Source: an uncultured Roseburia sp. | Lineage (GTDB): Bacteria; Bacillota; Clostridia; Lachnospirales; Lachnospiraceae | Length of the DNA stretch: 64,000 nt | Assembly: GCA_947564465.1 (NCBI GenBank) | Contig: CANOCV010000012.1 | Location: forward strand, 1 to 64,000 | Direction: 5' to 3' | Part shown: piece after piece, positions 1 through 8,052 of the stretch | How the letters are laid out: the number at the start of each line of letters is the position of its first letter | How positions within the stretch are numbered: position 1 is the stretch's first letter | Translations under genes and position numbers: made by a program | The notes under the pieces: model-generated | What the model saw: only the letters and a program-made list of their open reading frames with translations | Told to the model about the DNA's origin: nothing | Databases searched by the model: none

Positions 1-22
1 ATGGCGATCCTGCCCGGAGGGC

Positions 23-92
23 TTTTTATATCATAGGAAAGTCATAGACTTTAGCCCTTCACAATAACAAGGTCTTTCCTATGATATAAAAA
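23..92. repeat. 19-base perfect inverted repeat
   Basis: A perfect 19-base inverted repeat has arms at 23-41 (TTTTTATATCATAGGAAAG) and 74-92, separated by 32 bases. The right arm overlaps the T-tract of the terminator beside it. A related fragment, TTTCTATGATATAAAA, lies at 1702-1717. It could be a small intergenic repeat or a second terminator-like hairpin. No gene lies in 1-161. Confidence 0.6.
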
Positions 93-155
93 AAGAACGC
101 CAGCCCAAAGTCAAACATTGCTTTTAAGACAGCGTTTGGCTTTAGACCGGCGTTC
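86..155 (-). terminator. Rho-independent terminator of the first MATE gene
   Basis: A long imperfect hairpin has arms at 95-116 and 134-155; the mismatches are mostly G-U wobbles when read as minus-strand RNA. It is followed on the minus strand by a run of T residues (plus-strand A run 88-94). It starts within ten bases of the MATE stop codon. Confidence 0.8.
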
Positions 156-161
156 GTCAGA

Positions 162-1595
162 TTACACCAATAAAATATTTTCCTTAAAGCTCTCTTGTAA
201 CTCCCTCTCCTTCATCGGTTTTATAATCCTCTTGTTCGCCCGCAGCATGAACAATACTGCTATTGCAAAAGCCACGAGTTCTGCAATCGGGAATGCCCAC
301 CATATCATATAAATCGCATTTTCAAGCCTTGCAAACATCCAAGCCAACGGCAGCACAACAATACACAGCCGGAGCAATGAAACAAACAGCGATTCCAGAC
401 CGCAGCCCAAAGCCTGGAATACCCCCTGTATTGCAATACTACCTCCTGCAAACAGGAAACCTGACGCAATGATTTTCGTTGCCATAATACATAAGCCTTC
501 CGTCTCTTCGGACATGGCAAATAATCCGATTAACGAGCCTGCAAACAGCTCCAAAGCGATAATCCCGGCCAGCATAATAATCTCAATATACAGAATTCCA
601 AAAAAAACACCCTGCTTTACACGTTTCTTATCTCCCATCCCATAATTAAAGGATACAATAGGAGTAACGGCGTCCCTAAGCCCGAACCCGGCGAAAAAGA
701 CGAACTGCTGAATTTTATAAAAAATACCGTATGCCGTTACTGCCGCCTGCGATACCGCACCGAAAATCAGATTAATGCCATAAGTCATAAAGGACATCAG
801 CGCCTGCATTATAATTGCCGGAAACCCAATCATATAAATTTCCTTTACGATGCGCTTTTCCAATTTCAGATATCTTCTTCCCGACTTTACTTCCACATTC
901 TTCTTATAATGAAAATACATGGCAACCAGCATTGATACCATCTGTCCAATCACGGTTGCATAAGCCGCACCGCGAATTCCCATTTCCGGCAGTCCCAAAT
1001 AACCAAAAATCATAATCGGATCAAGAACAATATTCACAATTGCGCCTGCCACCTGCGCGACAGTGGAATAGACTGTTTTCCCCGTTGCCTGCAGCAGCTT
1101 TTCATAAATAGAAAACATGACGATGCCGAATGAAGCAACCGAACAGATAGAAAGATAGGCGCTGCCCATCCCAAAGATTACTTCATCTTTTGTCTGGCTT
1201 CCAATATAAGCTTTTACGCCAAACAAACCAAATAACAAAAACACCATATAAATAATGAACGCTAAAGATATCCCGTTCCCCGCTGCCTTTGCCACTTTTT
1301 CTTCATTCCCCTGCCCCAGACTTTTTGCAAGCAGGGCATTCACTCCCACGCCTGTGCCAATTCCCAATGCCACTGTCAGCATCTGAACGGGAAATGCCAG
1401 AGTCAATGCGTTTACCGCATATTCACCTGCGTTTATAACACCCTCAGAATCCGATATCCTCGCCACAAACATACTGTCCACAATGTTATAACAGGCCTGC
1501 AGTACCATTGATAAGATCATCGGTATCCCCATGCTTAACATAACCTTAGAGACTTCACCTGTCCCCATCTTGTTTGTCACTGCTTCTTTACTCAA
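162..1595 (-). CDS. MATE family efflux transporter
   Basis: This is a multidrug and toxin extrusion (MATE) family antiporter of the cytoplasmic membrane, normally driven by Na+ or H+. The protein is about 477 residues with roughly twelve hydrophobic segments. The opening MGIPMILSMVLQACYNIVDS is the classic first membrane segment of Clostridia MATE proteins. The internal duplication is visible as a second half starting near IYMIGFPAIIMQ. I place the start at a TTG (1593-1595) just after GGAGGAAAA; the frame is open further upstream to 1643 but without a good ribosome site, and an ATG at 1566-1568 is another candidate. Substrate cannot be read from sequence. A second, divergent MATE gene lies 1.6 kb away on the same strand. 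Confidence 0.9.
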   Translation of the reverse strand: MSKEAVTNKMGTGEVSKVMLSMGIPMILSMVLQACYNIVDSMFVARISDSEGVINAGEYAVNALTLAFPVQMLTVALGIGTGVGVNALLAKSLGQGNEEKVAKAAGNGISLAFIIYMVFLLFGLFGVKAYIGSQTKDEVIFGMGSAYLSICSVASFGIVMFSIYEKLLQATGKTVYSTVAQVAGAIVNIVLDPIMIFGYLGLPEMGIRGAAYATVIGQMVSMLVAMYFHYKKNVEVKSGRRYLKLEKRIVKEIYMIGFPAIIMQALMSFMTYGINLIFGAVSQAAVTAYGIFYKIQQFVFFAGFGLRDAVTPIVSFNYGMGDKKRVKQGVFFGILYIEIIMLAGIIALELFAGSLIGLFAMSEETEGLCIMATKIIASGFLFAGGSIAIQGVFQALGCGLESLFVSLLRLCIVVLPLAWMFARLENAIYMIWWAFPIAELVAFAIAVLFMLRANKRIIKPMKERELQESFKENILLV

Positions 1596-1701
1596 TTTTC
1601 CTCCATTTCTTTCAAGTAACCTGCTGCCCGCCCGTGATAACAAAAGTGCGCTTCACTCACTTCCACGTTTAATTCCCTCGAAGGCGCAGCTTTTGTTCCT
1701 T

Positions 1702-1717
1702 TTTCTATGATATAAAA
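1702..1717. repeat. Partial copy of the 19-base inverted-repeat arm
   Basis: TTTCTATGATATAAAA matches one arm of the inverted repeat at 74-92 apart from one missing C. It lies in the 389-base gap between the MATE start and rpsR. No partner arm is seen nearby. Confidence 0.35.
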
Positions 1718-1778
1718 TGCAGCAGGAAACTCTCAGGAGACTTTTTCGGAAAGCTGCCATAACCATATTTTTATCGAC

Positions 1779-1862
1779 CATCTGCGGAACCTGCCTTCCT
1801 TTGGATACATGGCGCCACTTACGGAACCTGCCACAGGCAGCTTCCTCCAGATGCATGTCAAC
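1779..1862. repeat. Intergenic repeat, copy 1, with a degenerate half-copy
   Basis: Positions 1816-1862 match 7943-7989 at 45 of 47 bases. The core GGAACCTGCC-ACA-GGCAGCTTCC forms a near-perfect hairpin. A degenerate, internally deleted copy sits directly beside it at about 1779-1813. The element lies immediately beyond the rpsR-side terminator on the minus strand, as the second copy lies beyond the glcK-side terminator. The open frame running through it on the minus strand is best explained by the repeat and is not called as a gene. Confidence 0.75.
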
Positions 1863-1863
1863 A

Positions 1864-1899
1864 GAAAAAGCGTAAACCCATTATCTGGATTTACGCTTT
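1864..1899 (-). terminator. Terminator of the rpsF-ssb-rpsR operon
   Basis: GCGTAAATCC pairs with GGGTTTACGC (one G-U wobble) in minus-strand RNA, extended by AAA/TTT, and is followed by TTTTTC. It lies about 85 bases beyond the rpsR stop codon. Confidence 0.8.
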
Positions 1900-1984
1900 C
1901 GCCACTCGACTATGTTATTATAATTAAATTCTACCGTTTTGTCAAAGAATAATTAATTACTATAACAGATATTTTTACTGAAAC

Positions 1985-2248
1985 TTAATCCTGAACATAC
2001 GGCATTAACGCGATATGACGCGCTCTCTTGATTGCCGCCGTAAGCGCTCTCTGATGCTTTGCACAGTTTCCGGTAATTCTTCTAGGAAGAATTTTCCCTC
2101 TCTCAGAGATATATCTTTTTAATTTATTTGTATCTTTGTAATCAATTACATTGTCTTTGCCGCAGAATACACACACTTTTTTTCTTCTGTGCATACCGCC
2201 TCTTCTTCTCATCGGCGCATCGCCTTTATCTGCTTTATTAAAAGCCAT
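1985..2248 (-). CDS. rpsR: 30S ribosomal protein S18
   Basis: S18 is a small-subunit ribosomal protein that pairs with S6 on the platform of the 30S particle. The 87-residue product has the conserved core [21 protein letters not shown] and ends LMPYVQD. The N-terminal part carries [13 protein letters not shown] with a CxxC pair, the form of S18 with a likely zinc site that is common in Clostridia. It is the last gene of the rpsF-ssb-rpsR operon, 17 bases after ssb, and is followed by a clear terminator. Length and sequence are normal for the family. Confidence 0.98.
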   Translation of the reverse strand: MAFNKADKGDAPMRRRGGMHRRKKVCVFCGKDNVIDYKDTNKLKRYISERGKILPRRITGNCAKHQRALTAAIKRARHIALMPYVQD

Positions 2249-2265
2249 GACTATTACCTCCTGTC

Positions 2266-2706
2266 TTAGTTAAATGGTAACTCTTCGTCTATTCCGTCCG
2301 GAATATTCATAAACCCGTCTCCGGCCGCACTGCTCGGCGACGGGCGGTCCGCCGGGACAAAGCCCGCATTTTCACTGGAAGCACTCTTGCTCTCAGCAAA
2401 TTCCTGTTCTTCTATCACAACATCAGTGGTATATACTTTCTGACCATCCTTGTTTGTATAGCTTCCGGTCTGAATTCTTCCGGTTGCCGCAATTTTGATA
2501 CCTTTGCGCAAATATTTTTCGGCGAACTCTGCCTGACGTCCGAACGCAACACACCCGATAAAATCTGCCGTCTGCGAATCGCCGTCACGACGGAATCTTC
2601 TGTCTACTGCCAACGTATAACGCGCAACTGCCGTCTGACTGTCTCCGCTGGAGTAACGAACTTCCGGATCTCTTGTCAAACGTCCCATAAGAATAACTTT
2701 ATTCAT
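2266..2706 (-). CDS. ssb: Single-stranded DNA-binding protein
   Basis: SSB coats single-stranded DNA during replication, recombination and repair and recruits partner proteins through its C-terminal tip. The 146-residue protein starts [19 protein letters not shown], typical of the bacterial OB fold (residues 1 to about 105), then has a glycine/serine/proline-rich linker and ends in the acidic tip EELPFN, equivalent to the DDDLPF partner-binding tail. It sits between rpsF and rpsR, as in most Firmicutes, and is transcribed with them. Confidence 0.98.
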   Translation of the reverse strand: MNKVILMGRLTRDPEVRYSSGDSQTAVARYTLAVDRRFRRDGDSQTADFIGCVAFGRQAEFAEKYLRKGIKIAATGRIQTGSYTNKDGQKVYTTDVVIEEQEFAESKSASSENAGFVPADRPSPSSAAGDGFMNIPDGIDEELPFN

Positions 2707-2728
2707 ACCACTTTCTCCTTTGCTCTAT

Positions 2729-3019
2729 TTATGCCTCATCTTTTTTAACGCATAAGAAACGAAGTACGTTGTCCATGATACGAACATTCTGCTCTAACTG
2801 AGCCGGCACATCAGAAGCTGCCTCGAACTGAATAAAGTAGTAGAAGCCATCGCTCATTTTCTGAATCTCATAAGCCAGCTTTTTCTTGCCCCACTCTTCA
2901 ACCTCTGTTACAGTACCGCCAAAACGGGCAATATACTCTTTTGCCTTCTCTACGGTTGCGGTTCTGACATCGTCTTCGATCTTGGCATTAACAATAAGCG
3001 CTAATTCATATTTGTTCAT
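2729..3019 (-). CDS. rpsF: 30S ribosomal protein S6
   Basis: S6 binds S18 and the central domain of 16S rRNA in the small subunit. I start the protein at MNKYELALIVNAKIED (ATG 3017-3019), which is preceded by a strong AAGGAGGT site; the frame is open upstream but those residues are not S6-like. The product is 96 residues, normal for the family, with the core EEWGKKKLAYEIQKMSDGFYY. It is the first gene of the operon with ssb and rpsR and has a good sigma-A promoter about 75-105 bases upstream. Confidence 0.97.
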   Translation of the reverse strand: MNKYELALIVNAKIEDDVRTATVEKAKEYIARFGGTVTEVEEWGKKKLAYEIQKMSDGFYYFIQFEAASDVPAQLEQNVRIMDNVLRFLCVKKDEA

Positions 3020-3096
3020 GCTAGATTTACCTCCTTTTGGTCTCTGGCCTCCCGATTTGCAGGAAGCAAGGAATTTATAATATATCACGAGTTAAA

Positions 3097-3125
3097 ATAA
3101 TAACATAATTTTACCGGATAGGCAA
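3097..3125 (-). promoter_or_regulatory. Sigma-A promoter of rpsF-ssb-rpsR
   Basis: On the minus strand there is TTGCCT (3120-3125), a 17-base spacer and TATTAT (3097-3102). The transcript leader would be about 70 bases before the S6 start codon. Confidence 0.7.
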
Positions 3126-3180
3126 GCTTTTTTTCGCAGGAATCTCAATTAATCGGCAACAGTTATGCCACAATGTCACT

Positions 3181-4542
3181 TTATTCGTCTTGCGGTAAGC
3201 GCATCAAAAATACAATCATACAAGGCAGTGAGATAATTGCGGCTATAAAAAAAGTTAAGGGCTGTGCCAGTTCAATTCCCTTTATTCCCCAAAACTTCGG
3301 TAAAATCAAACATAGAGGAATAAAGACCAATCCGCTTTGCAGACAGGATAATACCAGTGCGGGAATGTTTTTTCCGATACTTTGAAACAGCATCGTAACC
3401 ACTACCGACACCGGAAGAAACAAAAGAAATACGCACTGAATTCTCAAAGCTTCGCTTCCGATCAGCATAACCTCAGCTTCCTTTCTGAAAAGCGAAATAA
3501 TTTGCGGTGCAAAGGCAAAGCAGCCTGCGGAGATAACACCGATAAGCATTACGCCGAACCAAAGAGTAAACAGTGTTCCCTTTTTGACTCTTGAATATTT
3601 CTTTGCACCATAGTTAAATGCCGATACCGGCTGGAAGCCCTGCCCGATACCGAGTCCTACACTAAAAATCAGGTTCGACGTTCTACCGACGTATCCCATC
3701 GCCGCAATGGCAGCGTCACCGAACAATTTCGCCTGCATATTAAGCGCCATGGTCGACACGCTGTTCAGTCCCTGTCTTGCAAGGCTCGGAAGTCCTGTTA
3801 CGACGATATCCCCAATGATTTTAAACTCTTTTGCAACAAAGCGCACGGATAATCTGCTCTGCGTCTTTTTTCGCAGAAACATGGATAAAAGAATTCCGAA
3901 GGATATGTACTGCGATAGTGCGGTGGCAAGACCTGCCCCGCTAATGCCCATTTTGAACTTAAAAATAAACAGCGGATCAAACGCAATGTTTAAAATCCCG
4001 CCGGTGGTAAGTCCTATCATGGCAAGCGTCGCTTTTCCCTCATAGCGGAGAATATTGTTTAATACACAGCTGCCGGTCATCGCAGGCGCGGCAATCAGTA
4101 TGAAAGTACAGTATTTTACAGCGAAGGGTAAGATGGTATCGGTACTTCCGAGCAGTCTCATCAACGGCTCAATAAAGACAAGCCCGATTATCATAATGAA
4201 AGCTCCGGAAAACAACGCCCATAAAAATCCCGTAGAGGCATATTGACTTGCCTTTTCAACGTGCTTGCTGCCAAGCATTCGGCTGATATTGCTTCCCGAA
4301 CCGTGACCAAACATAAACCCGAATGCCTGAAGAATCGCCATCACTCCAAAAACAATGCTTGTCGCGCCCCCGGCACTTAGCGACAACCGGCTTACAAAAT
4401 AGGTGTCCGCCATATTGTAGATATTTGTAATAAGCATACTGATCGTCGTGGGTATTCCGAGTAATATAATCAACTTTGTTACTGGCGTTTCCGTCATTTT
4501 TCTGTATTGACTGTCTGCGCCTGTGTTCACAGCTTTGCGCAT
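3181..4542 (-). CDS. MATE family efflux transporter
   Basis: This is a second MATE-type exporter, 453 residues, with about twelve membrane segments. The N-terminal TPVTKLIILLGIPTTISML followed by NIYNMADTYFVSRL is diagnostic of the family. The second half begins near DIVVTGLPSLARQGLNS. It is clearly divergent from the MATE protein at the left end of the window, so the two are not a recent duplication. The ATG at 4542 is preceded by AAAGGAG at a normal distance. A terminator at 4588-4630 separates it from the gene upstream. Substrate is unknown. Confidence 0.9.
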   Translation of the reverse strand: MRKAVNTGADSQYRKMTETPVTKLIILLGIPTTISMLITNIYNMADTYFVSRLSLSAGGATSIVFGVMAILQAFGFMFGHGSGSNISRMLGSKHVEKASQYASTGFLWALFSGAFIMIIGLVFIEPLMRLLGSTDTILPFAVKYCTFILIAAPAMTGSCVLNNILRYEGKATLAMIGLTTGGILNIAFDPLFIFKFKMGISGAGLATALSQYISFGILLSMFLRKKTQSRLSVRFVAKEFKIIGDIVVTGLPSLARQGLNSVSTMALNMQAKLFGDAAIAAMGYVGRTSNLIFSVGLGIGQGFQPVSAFNYGAKKYSRVKKGTLFTLWFGVMLIGVISAGCFAFAPQIISLFRKEAEVMLIGSEALRIQCVFLLFLPVSVVVTMLFQSIGKNIPALVLSCLQSGLVFIPLCLILPKFWGIKGIELAQPLTFFIAAIISLPCMIVFLMRLPQDE

Positions 4543-4587
4543 ATTGCGTATTCTCCTTTACTGTTAATATTTCGCTATTGTTAGTTC

Positions 4588-4630
4588 AAAAAACCACCCC
4601 GCTGCTCGGCCAAAGTTTAAGGGTGGTTTT
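4588..4630 (-). terminator. Terminator of the DUF4177-like gene
   Basis: AAAACCACCC (4589-4598) pairs with GGGTGGTTTT (4621-4630). Read on the minus strand the hairpin is followed by six T residues. It lies about 95 bases beyond the stop of the gene at 4726 and directly upstream of the second MATE gene. Confidence 0.8.
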
Positions 4631-4725
4631 CCTATGTATAGCTGCTTAAAATACGTGAAAACGAATGTAAGCAATGCCGGAAGCAAGAGACCGACCGAAA
4701 GCTTTAACGAGGATAATGCTTCCCT

Positions 4726-5310
4726 TTATTTGCGCTTCCTCCGCTCAAATACAACAACCACCTCATCCACCGTTGAATTTATCCCGGCGCCTGCGATCGA
4801 CAACGAATTTTTCCCCAATTCGTTTGTAAAGACAGATATAACACGCCATCCGCGTTTGGCATAAAAATTAATGGTATTTGTTAATTGCGTAATATCCGTA
4901 CCGCCTGACTTATCAATCACACTTTCCACTTCATATTCATATTCCTCATCTTTGCTCATTGTCAGCTTTTCTAACTGCTTTAAAATACATATCTGCAAAA
5001 GCTCCTGCATCTCTTCCTGTGAATATTTTTCCAATGTATTTATTTCTGTGACCTTTTTTACCGTCTGATGCAATACATTATTCTCATCAGTATTACTCTT
5101 AAACATCTTTAAAACATGATCATAATTAGCCTGTGTCAGTTCAATGCCGGTCTCCCGCATATATTTAATAATTGACTGACGAAGTTCCTCCTCGCTTGTA
5201 GGCACCTTCTCCACGGCCACCTCATTTTCTTCTGTGATTGTCTCAATCAACCGATCCTTCAACAAATCACTCTCCGTAATTTCCTTGAATAAAATGTCTT
5301 TTAACTCCAT
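4726..5310 (-). CDS. Uncharacterised protein with DUF4177-like C-terminal domain
   Basis: The product is about 194 residues. I start at MELKDILFKEI (ATG 5308-5310), preceded by AAGGGAGA at a good distance. The N-terminal 110 residues are charged and helical, with no membrane segment. The last 70 residues, from EYEYEVESVIDKSG through KRGWRVISVF to VVVVFERRKRK, match the pattern of the small DUF4177 domain (a YEY strand, a GWxxxSV strand and a basic C-terminal strand). No function is known for that domain. The gene stands alone between a terminator and a divergent diguanylate cyclase gene. Confidence 0.75.
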   Translation of the reverse strand: MELKDILFKEITESDLLKDRLIETITEENEVAVEKVPTSEEELRQSIIKYMRETGIELTQANYDHVLKMFKSNTDENNVLHQTVKKVTEINTLEKYSQEEMQELLQICILKQLEKLTMSKDEEYEYEVESVIDKSGGTDITQLTNTINFYAKRGWRVISVFTNELGKNSLSIAGAGINSTVDEVVVVFERRKRK

Positions 5311-5488
5311 TATAAAATCTCCCTTCTTTTGTACCTTTCGGCAGCTTTTCATGATACATATTTAAATCATCATACTTTTATTGCCAGCTGTATTACAGTA
5401 CCTCTTTTTTATTTTAGTGATTTTATTTTATTTCTCGACAATTCCTAAATATTTTCTCCAATTTTCAAAATAATTTTACCTTTTCCTT

Positions 5489-5517
5489 TTCAATTACGAT
5501 ATTTTCCATGGTATAAT
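5489..5517 (+). promoter_or_regulatory. Extended -10 promoter for the diguanylate cyclase gene
   Basis: TATAAT at 5512-5517 is preceded by TGG, making an extended -10. The -35 region 17 bases upstream (TTCAAT, 5489-5494) is weak. It lies about 70 bases before the start codon. Confidence 0.55.
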
Positions 5518-5588
5518 TAAAAAAGAGTCCTAATGCCCAATTCCAGTATGGATATCATTTATTTCAAAATGCAGAGAGGTTGTTCATT

Positions 5589-7922
5589 ATGGCAGACACA
5601 CATTCCAAACGCAATACTATTGCAATTATGATCGGTGACACGCAGTCAGACTATTCCGAGGAGCTGCTCCGCGGTTTTTACACCTGTGCCAGAGAAGAAA
5701 ATGTAAACATTATTTTTATGATGGGACCGCAGATGCCGCCTTACTGTATGGATATTCTTACCTGTGGTATTGAAGGAGATTATAATTATCAGTTTGACAC
5801 AATTTATGACTATGCACATTTCATTCAGCCGAACGCTCTCATTATTACATACGGTTCCCTGTCAACCTTTCACAATACTCAGGACAAACAAAAATTTCTG
5901 GACGCGTACGCAGATATTCCATACCTCTTGTTAGAAGATAAGCCGGACAGCAACGACGCGCCTTATCTGATTGCAGACAATTATAACGGAATGTATACGT
6001 GTATAGAACATCTTATCAGGGATCACGGATATACAAAGATTGCCTTTCTCAGCGGTCCTAAAAACAACAGAGATGCCTGCGAACGCCTAAACGCATACCT
6101 GGCCGTTATGCGCAAATATCAAATAACAATTACGGATACGATGATCGCATACGGCGATTACACGGAACAGGTCAGTGAACAAGTAGAATATCTGCTTGAT
6201 AATAATCCGGATCTGGAGGCAATTGCATGCTCTAACGACAGCATGGCCAAAGCGTGTTACAGCGTCTGCGGCGCAAGAGACTTAATCGTTGGCAGTGACA
6301 TTGCCGTCACCGGATTCGATGATGTGGAACCCGCCCGGACCATGGAGCCTCCGCTGACAAGTATCTCGCATAACATCTTTAATTTCAGCTACACGGCGCT
6401 CAAGCATGCGATCGCGCTGTGCAACGGCCAAAGACCCGATTCGCGACGGATGCCTGTCACATTCCGCAGACGCTGTTCCTGCGGCTGCGGCATGATTCAT
6501 CCCTCCGGCCAACAGGAGAACCATGCAAAAGACATAGATACCATGCTCGCACAGTGCATTTTGGATATCTCGGACGACCTGCTCTCCGACATTCCGTACA
6601 AAAAAGACCGGGACCGCCTTGGCAAACTAATATCAAGCTTTTTTAACTACATTTATATGACAGTCTTTAAGGGCCACCGTTCTTCCTTTCATATGAGTTA
6701 TCTGCTTGGAATCCTAAAGCAGTTCACCTCATACCCGCATGTTTCCAGCGGGCTCGTTTTGGAGCATTTTGCAAATTTGCTTCGCTTAATGACCCTAAAG
6801 TCAGAAAATGATGATGCCAGAAAGATCCTCACATCAATATTGACGACAACACAACAGTATATTCACACTGCCGATGTCCTAAAGCTTGAACAGGAAATTA
6901 TGGATTCCACCCGAAAGGCATGGTTTGTTCCCTCCTTTACAAGAGATTTAACAACCCTTACCTCGGACAGCGACTTAAACCATACCATGACGCATATTAT
7001 GAAACGCCTCCAAATGATGAAAGTAAACAGCGCTTACTTTTACCTTTTTGAGACGCCTGTTTTTCATGAAATTCATTCTCCGGTTTCCTATCCAAATCAA
7101 ATGTTTCTGACTGCCTATTTCACAGAAACGGAGATGATTTACTATGATGCGCCGCACCGACCGCGCGTCACATCAGACTGCGGCTGCTCCACTTTAATCT
7201 CACAATCCCATCCTGCCTGCCTTACATCATTTATCCTCTTCTCCGGCGAAAAGCAGTATGGCCTTATGCTGTGCGAAGTTGAACAAAGCGACATTTCTTT
7301 TCTGCAGATATGCAGTATGCAGCTCGGCTCACTTTTGCACCTCCAGGCGCTTAATCTCTTAGAGCAGGAATATCAGCTTGAACTAAAAAACTCACTGAAA
7401 GTAATTCAAGAACAAAATCATATATTGAGCTTTATTTCCGAATACGATGAAATGAGCCGGCTTCTAAACCGACGCGGTTTTATGGAGCGCGCGCTTCAGG
7501 CATGCCGTCAAAATGTCGGAAAACAGGCGTATCTTATTTTCTGCGATCTTGATCACCTCAAGGAAATCAATGACAGCTTCGGACATGCAGCCGGTGATTT
7601 TGCCATTCGCGCTGCTGCCGACCGCCTGAGAGATACACTCCCTGACAATGCCATAACTGCAAGAATCGGCGGTGACGAGTTTATATCCCTCATTCTTTCC
7701 TCTCAAACTGATTTCAGCCAGCAGATCATCCGCGCATTAAAAAATGCCGGCAACACCTTTAACGCGTCTAGCGGCAAGCCTTTTTATGTGGAATTATCCA
7801 TTGGTATATTCGGTTTTAGCTGCAATCCGCATGTGGATCTAAACGACATTATCCAGCAATCCGACAAGCTCTTGTATGAAGCGAAGCTTAACCGACGCTC
7901 CAGTATTAAAAAAAGCCTTTAA
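5589..7922 (+). CDS. Diguanylate cyclase with LacI-type ligand-binding domain
   Basis: The predicted activity is synthesis of cyclic di-GMP from two GTP. Residues 1 to about 290 look like the sugar-binding half of a LacI-family regulator (NTIAIMIGDTQSDY, IAFLSGPKNNRDA, AVTGFDDVEPAR), but there is no helix-turn-helix. The middle (about 300-580) is not assigned. A short coiled-coil (LLEQEYQLELKNSLKVIQEQ) leads into a GGDEF domain with CDLDHLKEINDSFGHAAGD and an intact GGDEF at residues 694-698. No RxxD inhibitory site is present at the usual place. No signal peptide or membrane segment is seen, so the sensor half should be cytoplasmic. The ATG at 5589 has GAGAGG nine bases upstream; an in-frame TTG at 5580 is less likely. 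Confidence 0.9.
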   Translation: MADTHSKRNTIAIMIGDTQSDYSEELLRGFYTCAREENVNIIFMMGPQMPPYCMDILTCGIEGDYNYQFDTIYDYAHFIQPNALIITYGSLSTFHNTQDKQKFLDAYADIPYLLLEDKPDSNDAPYLIADNYNGMYTCIEHLIRDHGYTKIAFLSGPKNNRDACERLNAYLAVMRKYQITITDTMIAYGDYTEQVSEQVEYLLDNNPDLEAIACSNDSMAKACYSVCGARDLIVGSDIAVTGFDDVEPARTMEPPLTSISHNIFNFSYTALKHAIALCNGQRPDSRRMPVTFRRRCSCGCGMIHPSGQQENHAKDIDTMLAQCILDISDDLLSDIPYKKDRDRLGKLISSFFNYIYMTVFKGHRSSFHMSYLLGILKQFTSYPHVSSGLVLEHFANLLRLMTLKSENDDARKILTSILTTTQQYIHTADVLKLEQEIMDSTRKAWFVPSFTRDLTTLTSDSDLNHTMTHIMKRLQMMKVNSAYFYLFETPVFHEIHSPVSYPNQMFLTAYFTETEMIYYDAPHRPRVTSDCGCSTLISQSHPACLTSFILFSGEKQYGLMLCEVEQSDISFLQICSMQLGSLLHLQALNLLEQEYQLELKNSLKVIQEQNHILSFISEYDEMSRLLNRRGFMERALQACRQNVGKQAYLIFCDLDHLKEINDSFGHAAGDFAIRAAADRLRDTLPDNAITARIGGDEFISLILSSQTDFSQQIIRALKNAGNTFNASSGKPFYVELSIGIFGFSCNPHVDLNDIIQQSDKLLYEAKLNRRSSIKKSL

Positions 7923-7942
7923 TTCATAATATCTTTCCATAA

Positions 7943-7989
7943 CACTTACGGAACCTGCCACCGGCAGCTTCCTCCAGATGCATGGCAAC
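7943..7989. repeat. Intergenic repeat, copy 2
   Basis: This 47-base element matches 1816-1862 at 45 positions. The stem GGAACCTGCC/GGCAGCTTCC is identical and the loop differs by one base, as does one position near the end. It lies between the diguanylate cyclase stop and the terminator of glcK. Confidence 0.75.
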
Positions 7990-7995
7990 TAAAAC

Positions 7996-8028
7996 GCAGG
8001 TGCAAACCTTATAAAGATTTACACCTGC
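7996..8028 (-). terminator. Terminator of glcK
   Basis: GCAGGTGTAAATC and GGTTTGCACCTGC pair with G-U wobbles when read as minus-strand RNA; read as plus-strand RNA the same positions become C-A mismatches. TTTT follows shortly after on the minus strand. It may also weakly stop the convergent plus-strand gene. Confidence 0.7.
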
Positions 8029-8052
8029 CTGTCAAACAGACTTTTTCTATTG

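Noticed and set aside
1653..1856. 67-codon open frame on the minus strand (begins MHLEEAACGR)
   Set aside because: It runs through the hairpin repeat and its degenerate copy, has no clear ribosome site, and the second copy of the repeat does not keep the rest of the frame. It is best explained as a by-product of the repeat.
4907..5068. Possible plus-strand small gene opposite the DUF4177-like gene
   Set aside because: The real gene has a good ribosome site and terminator on the minus strand; the plus-strand frame has neither.
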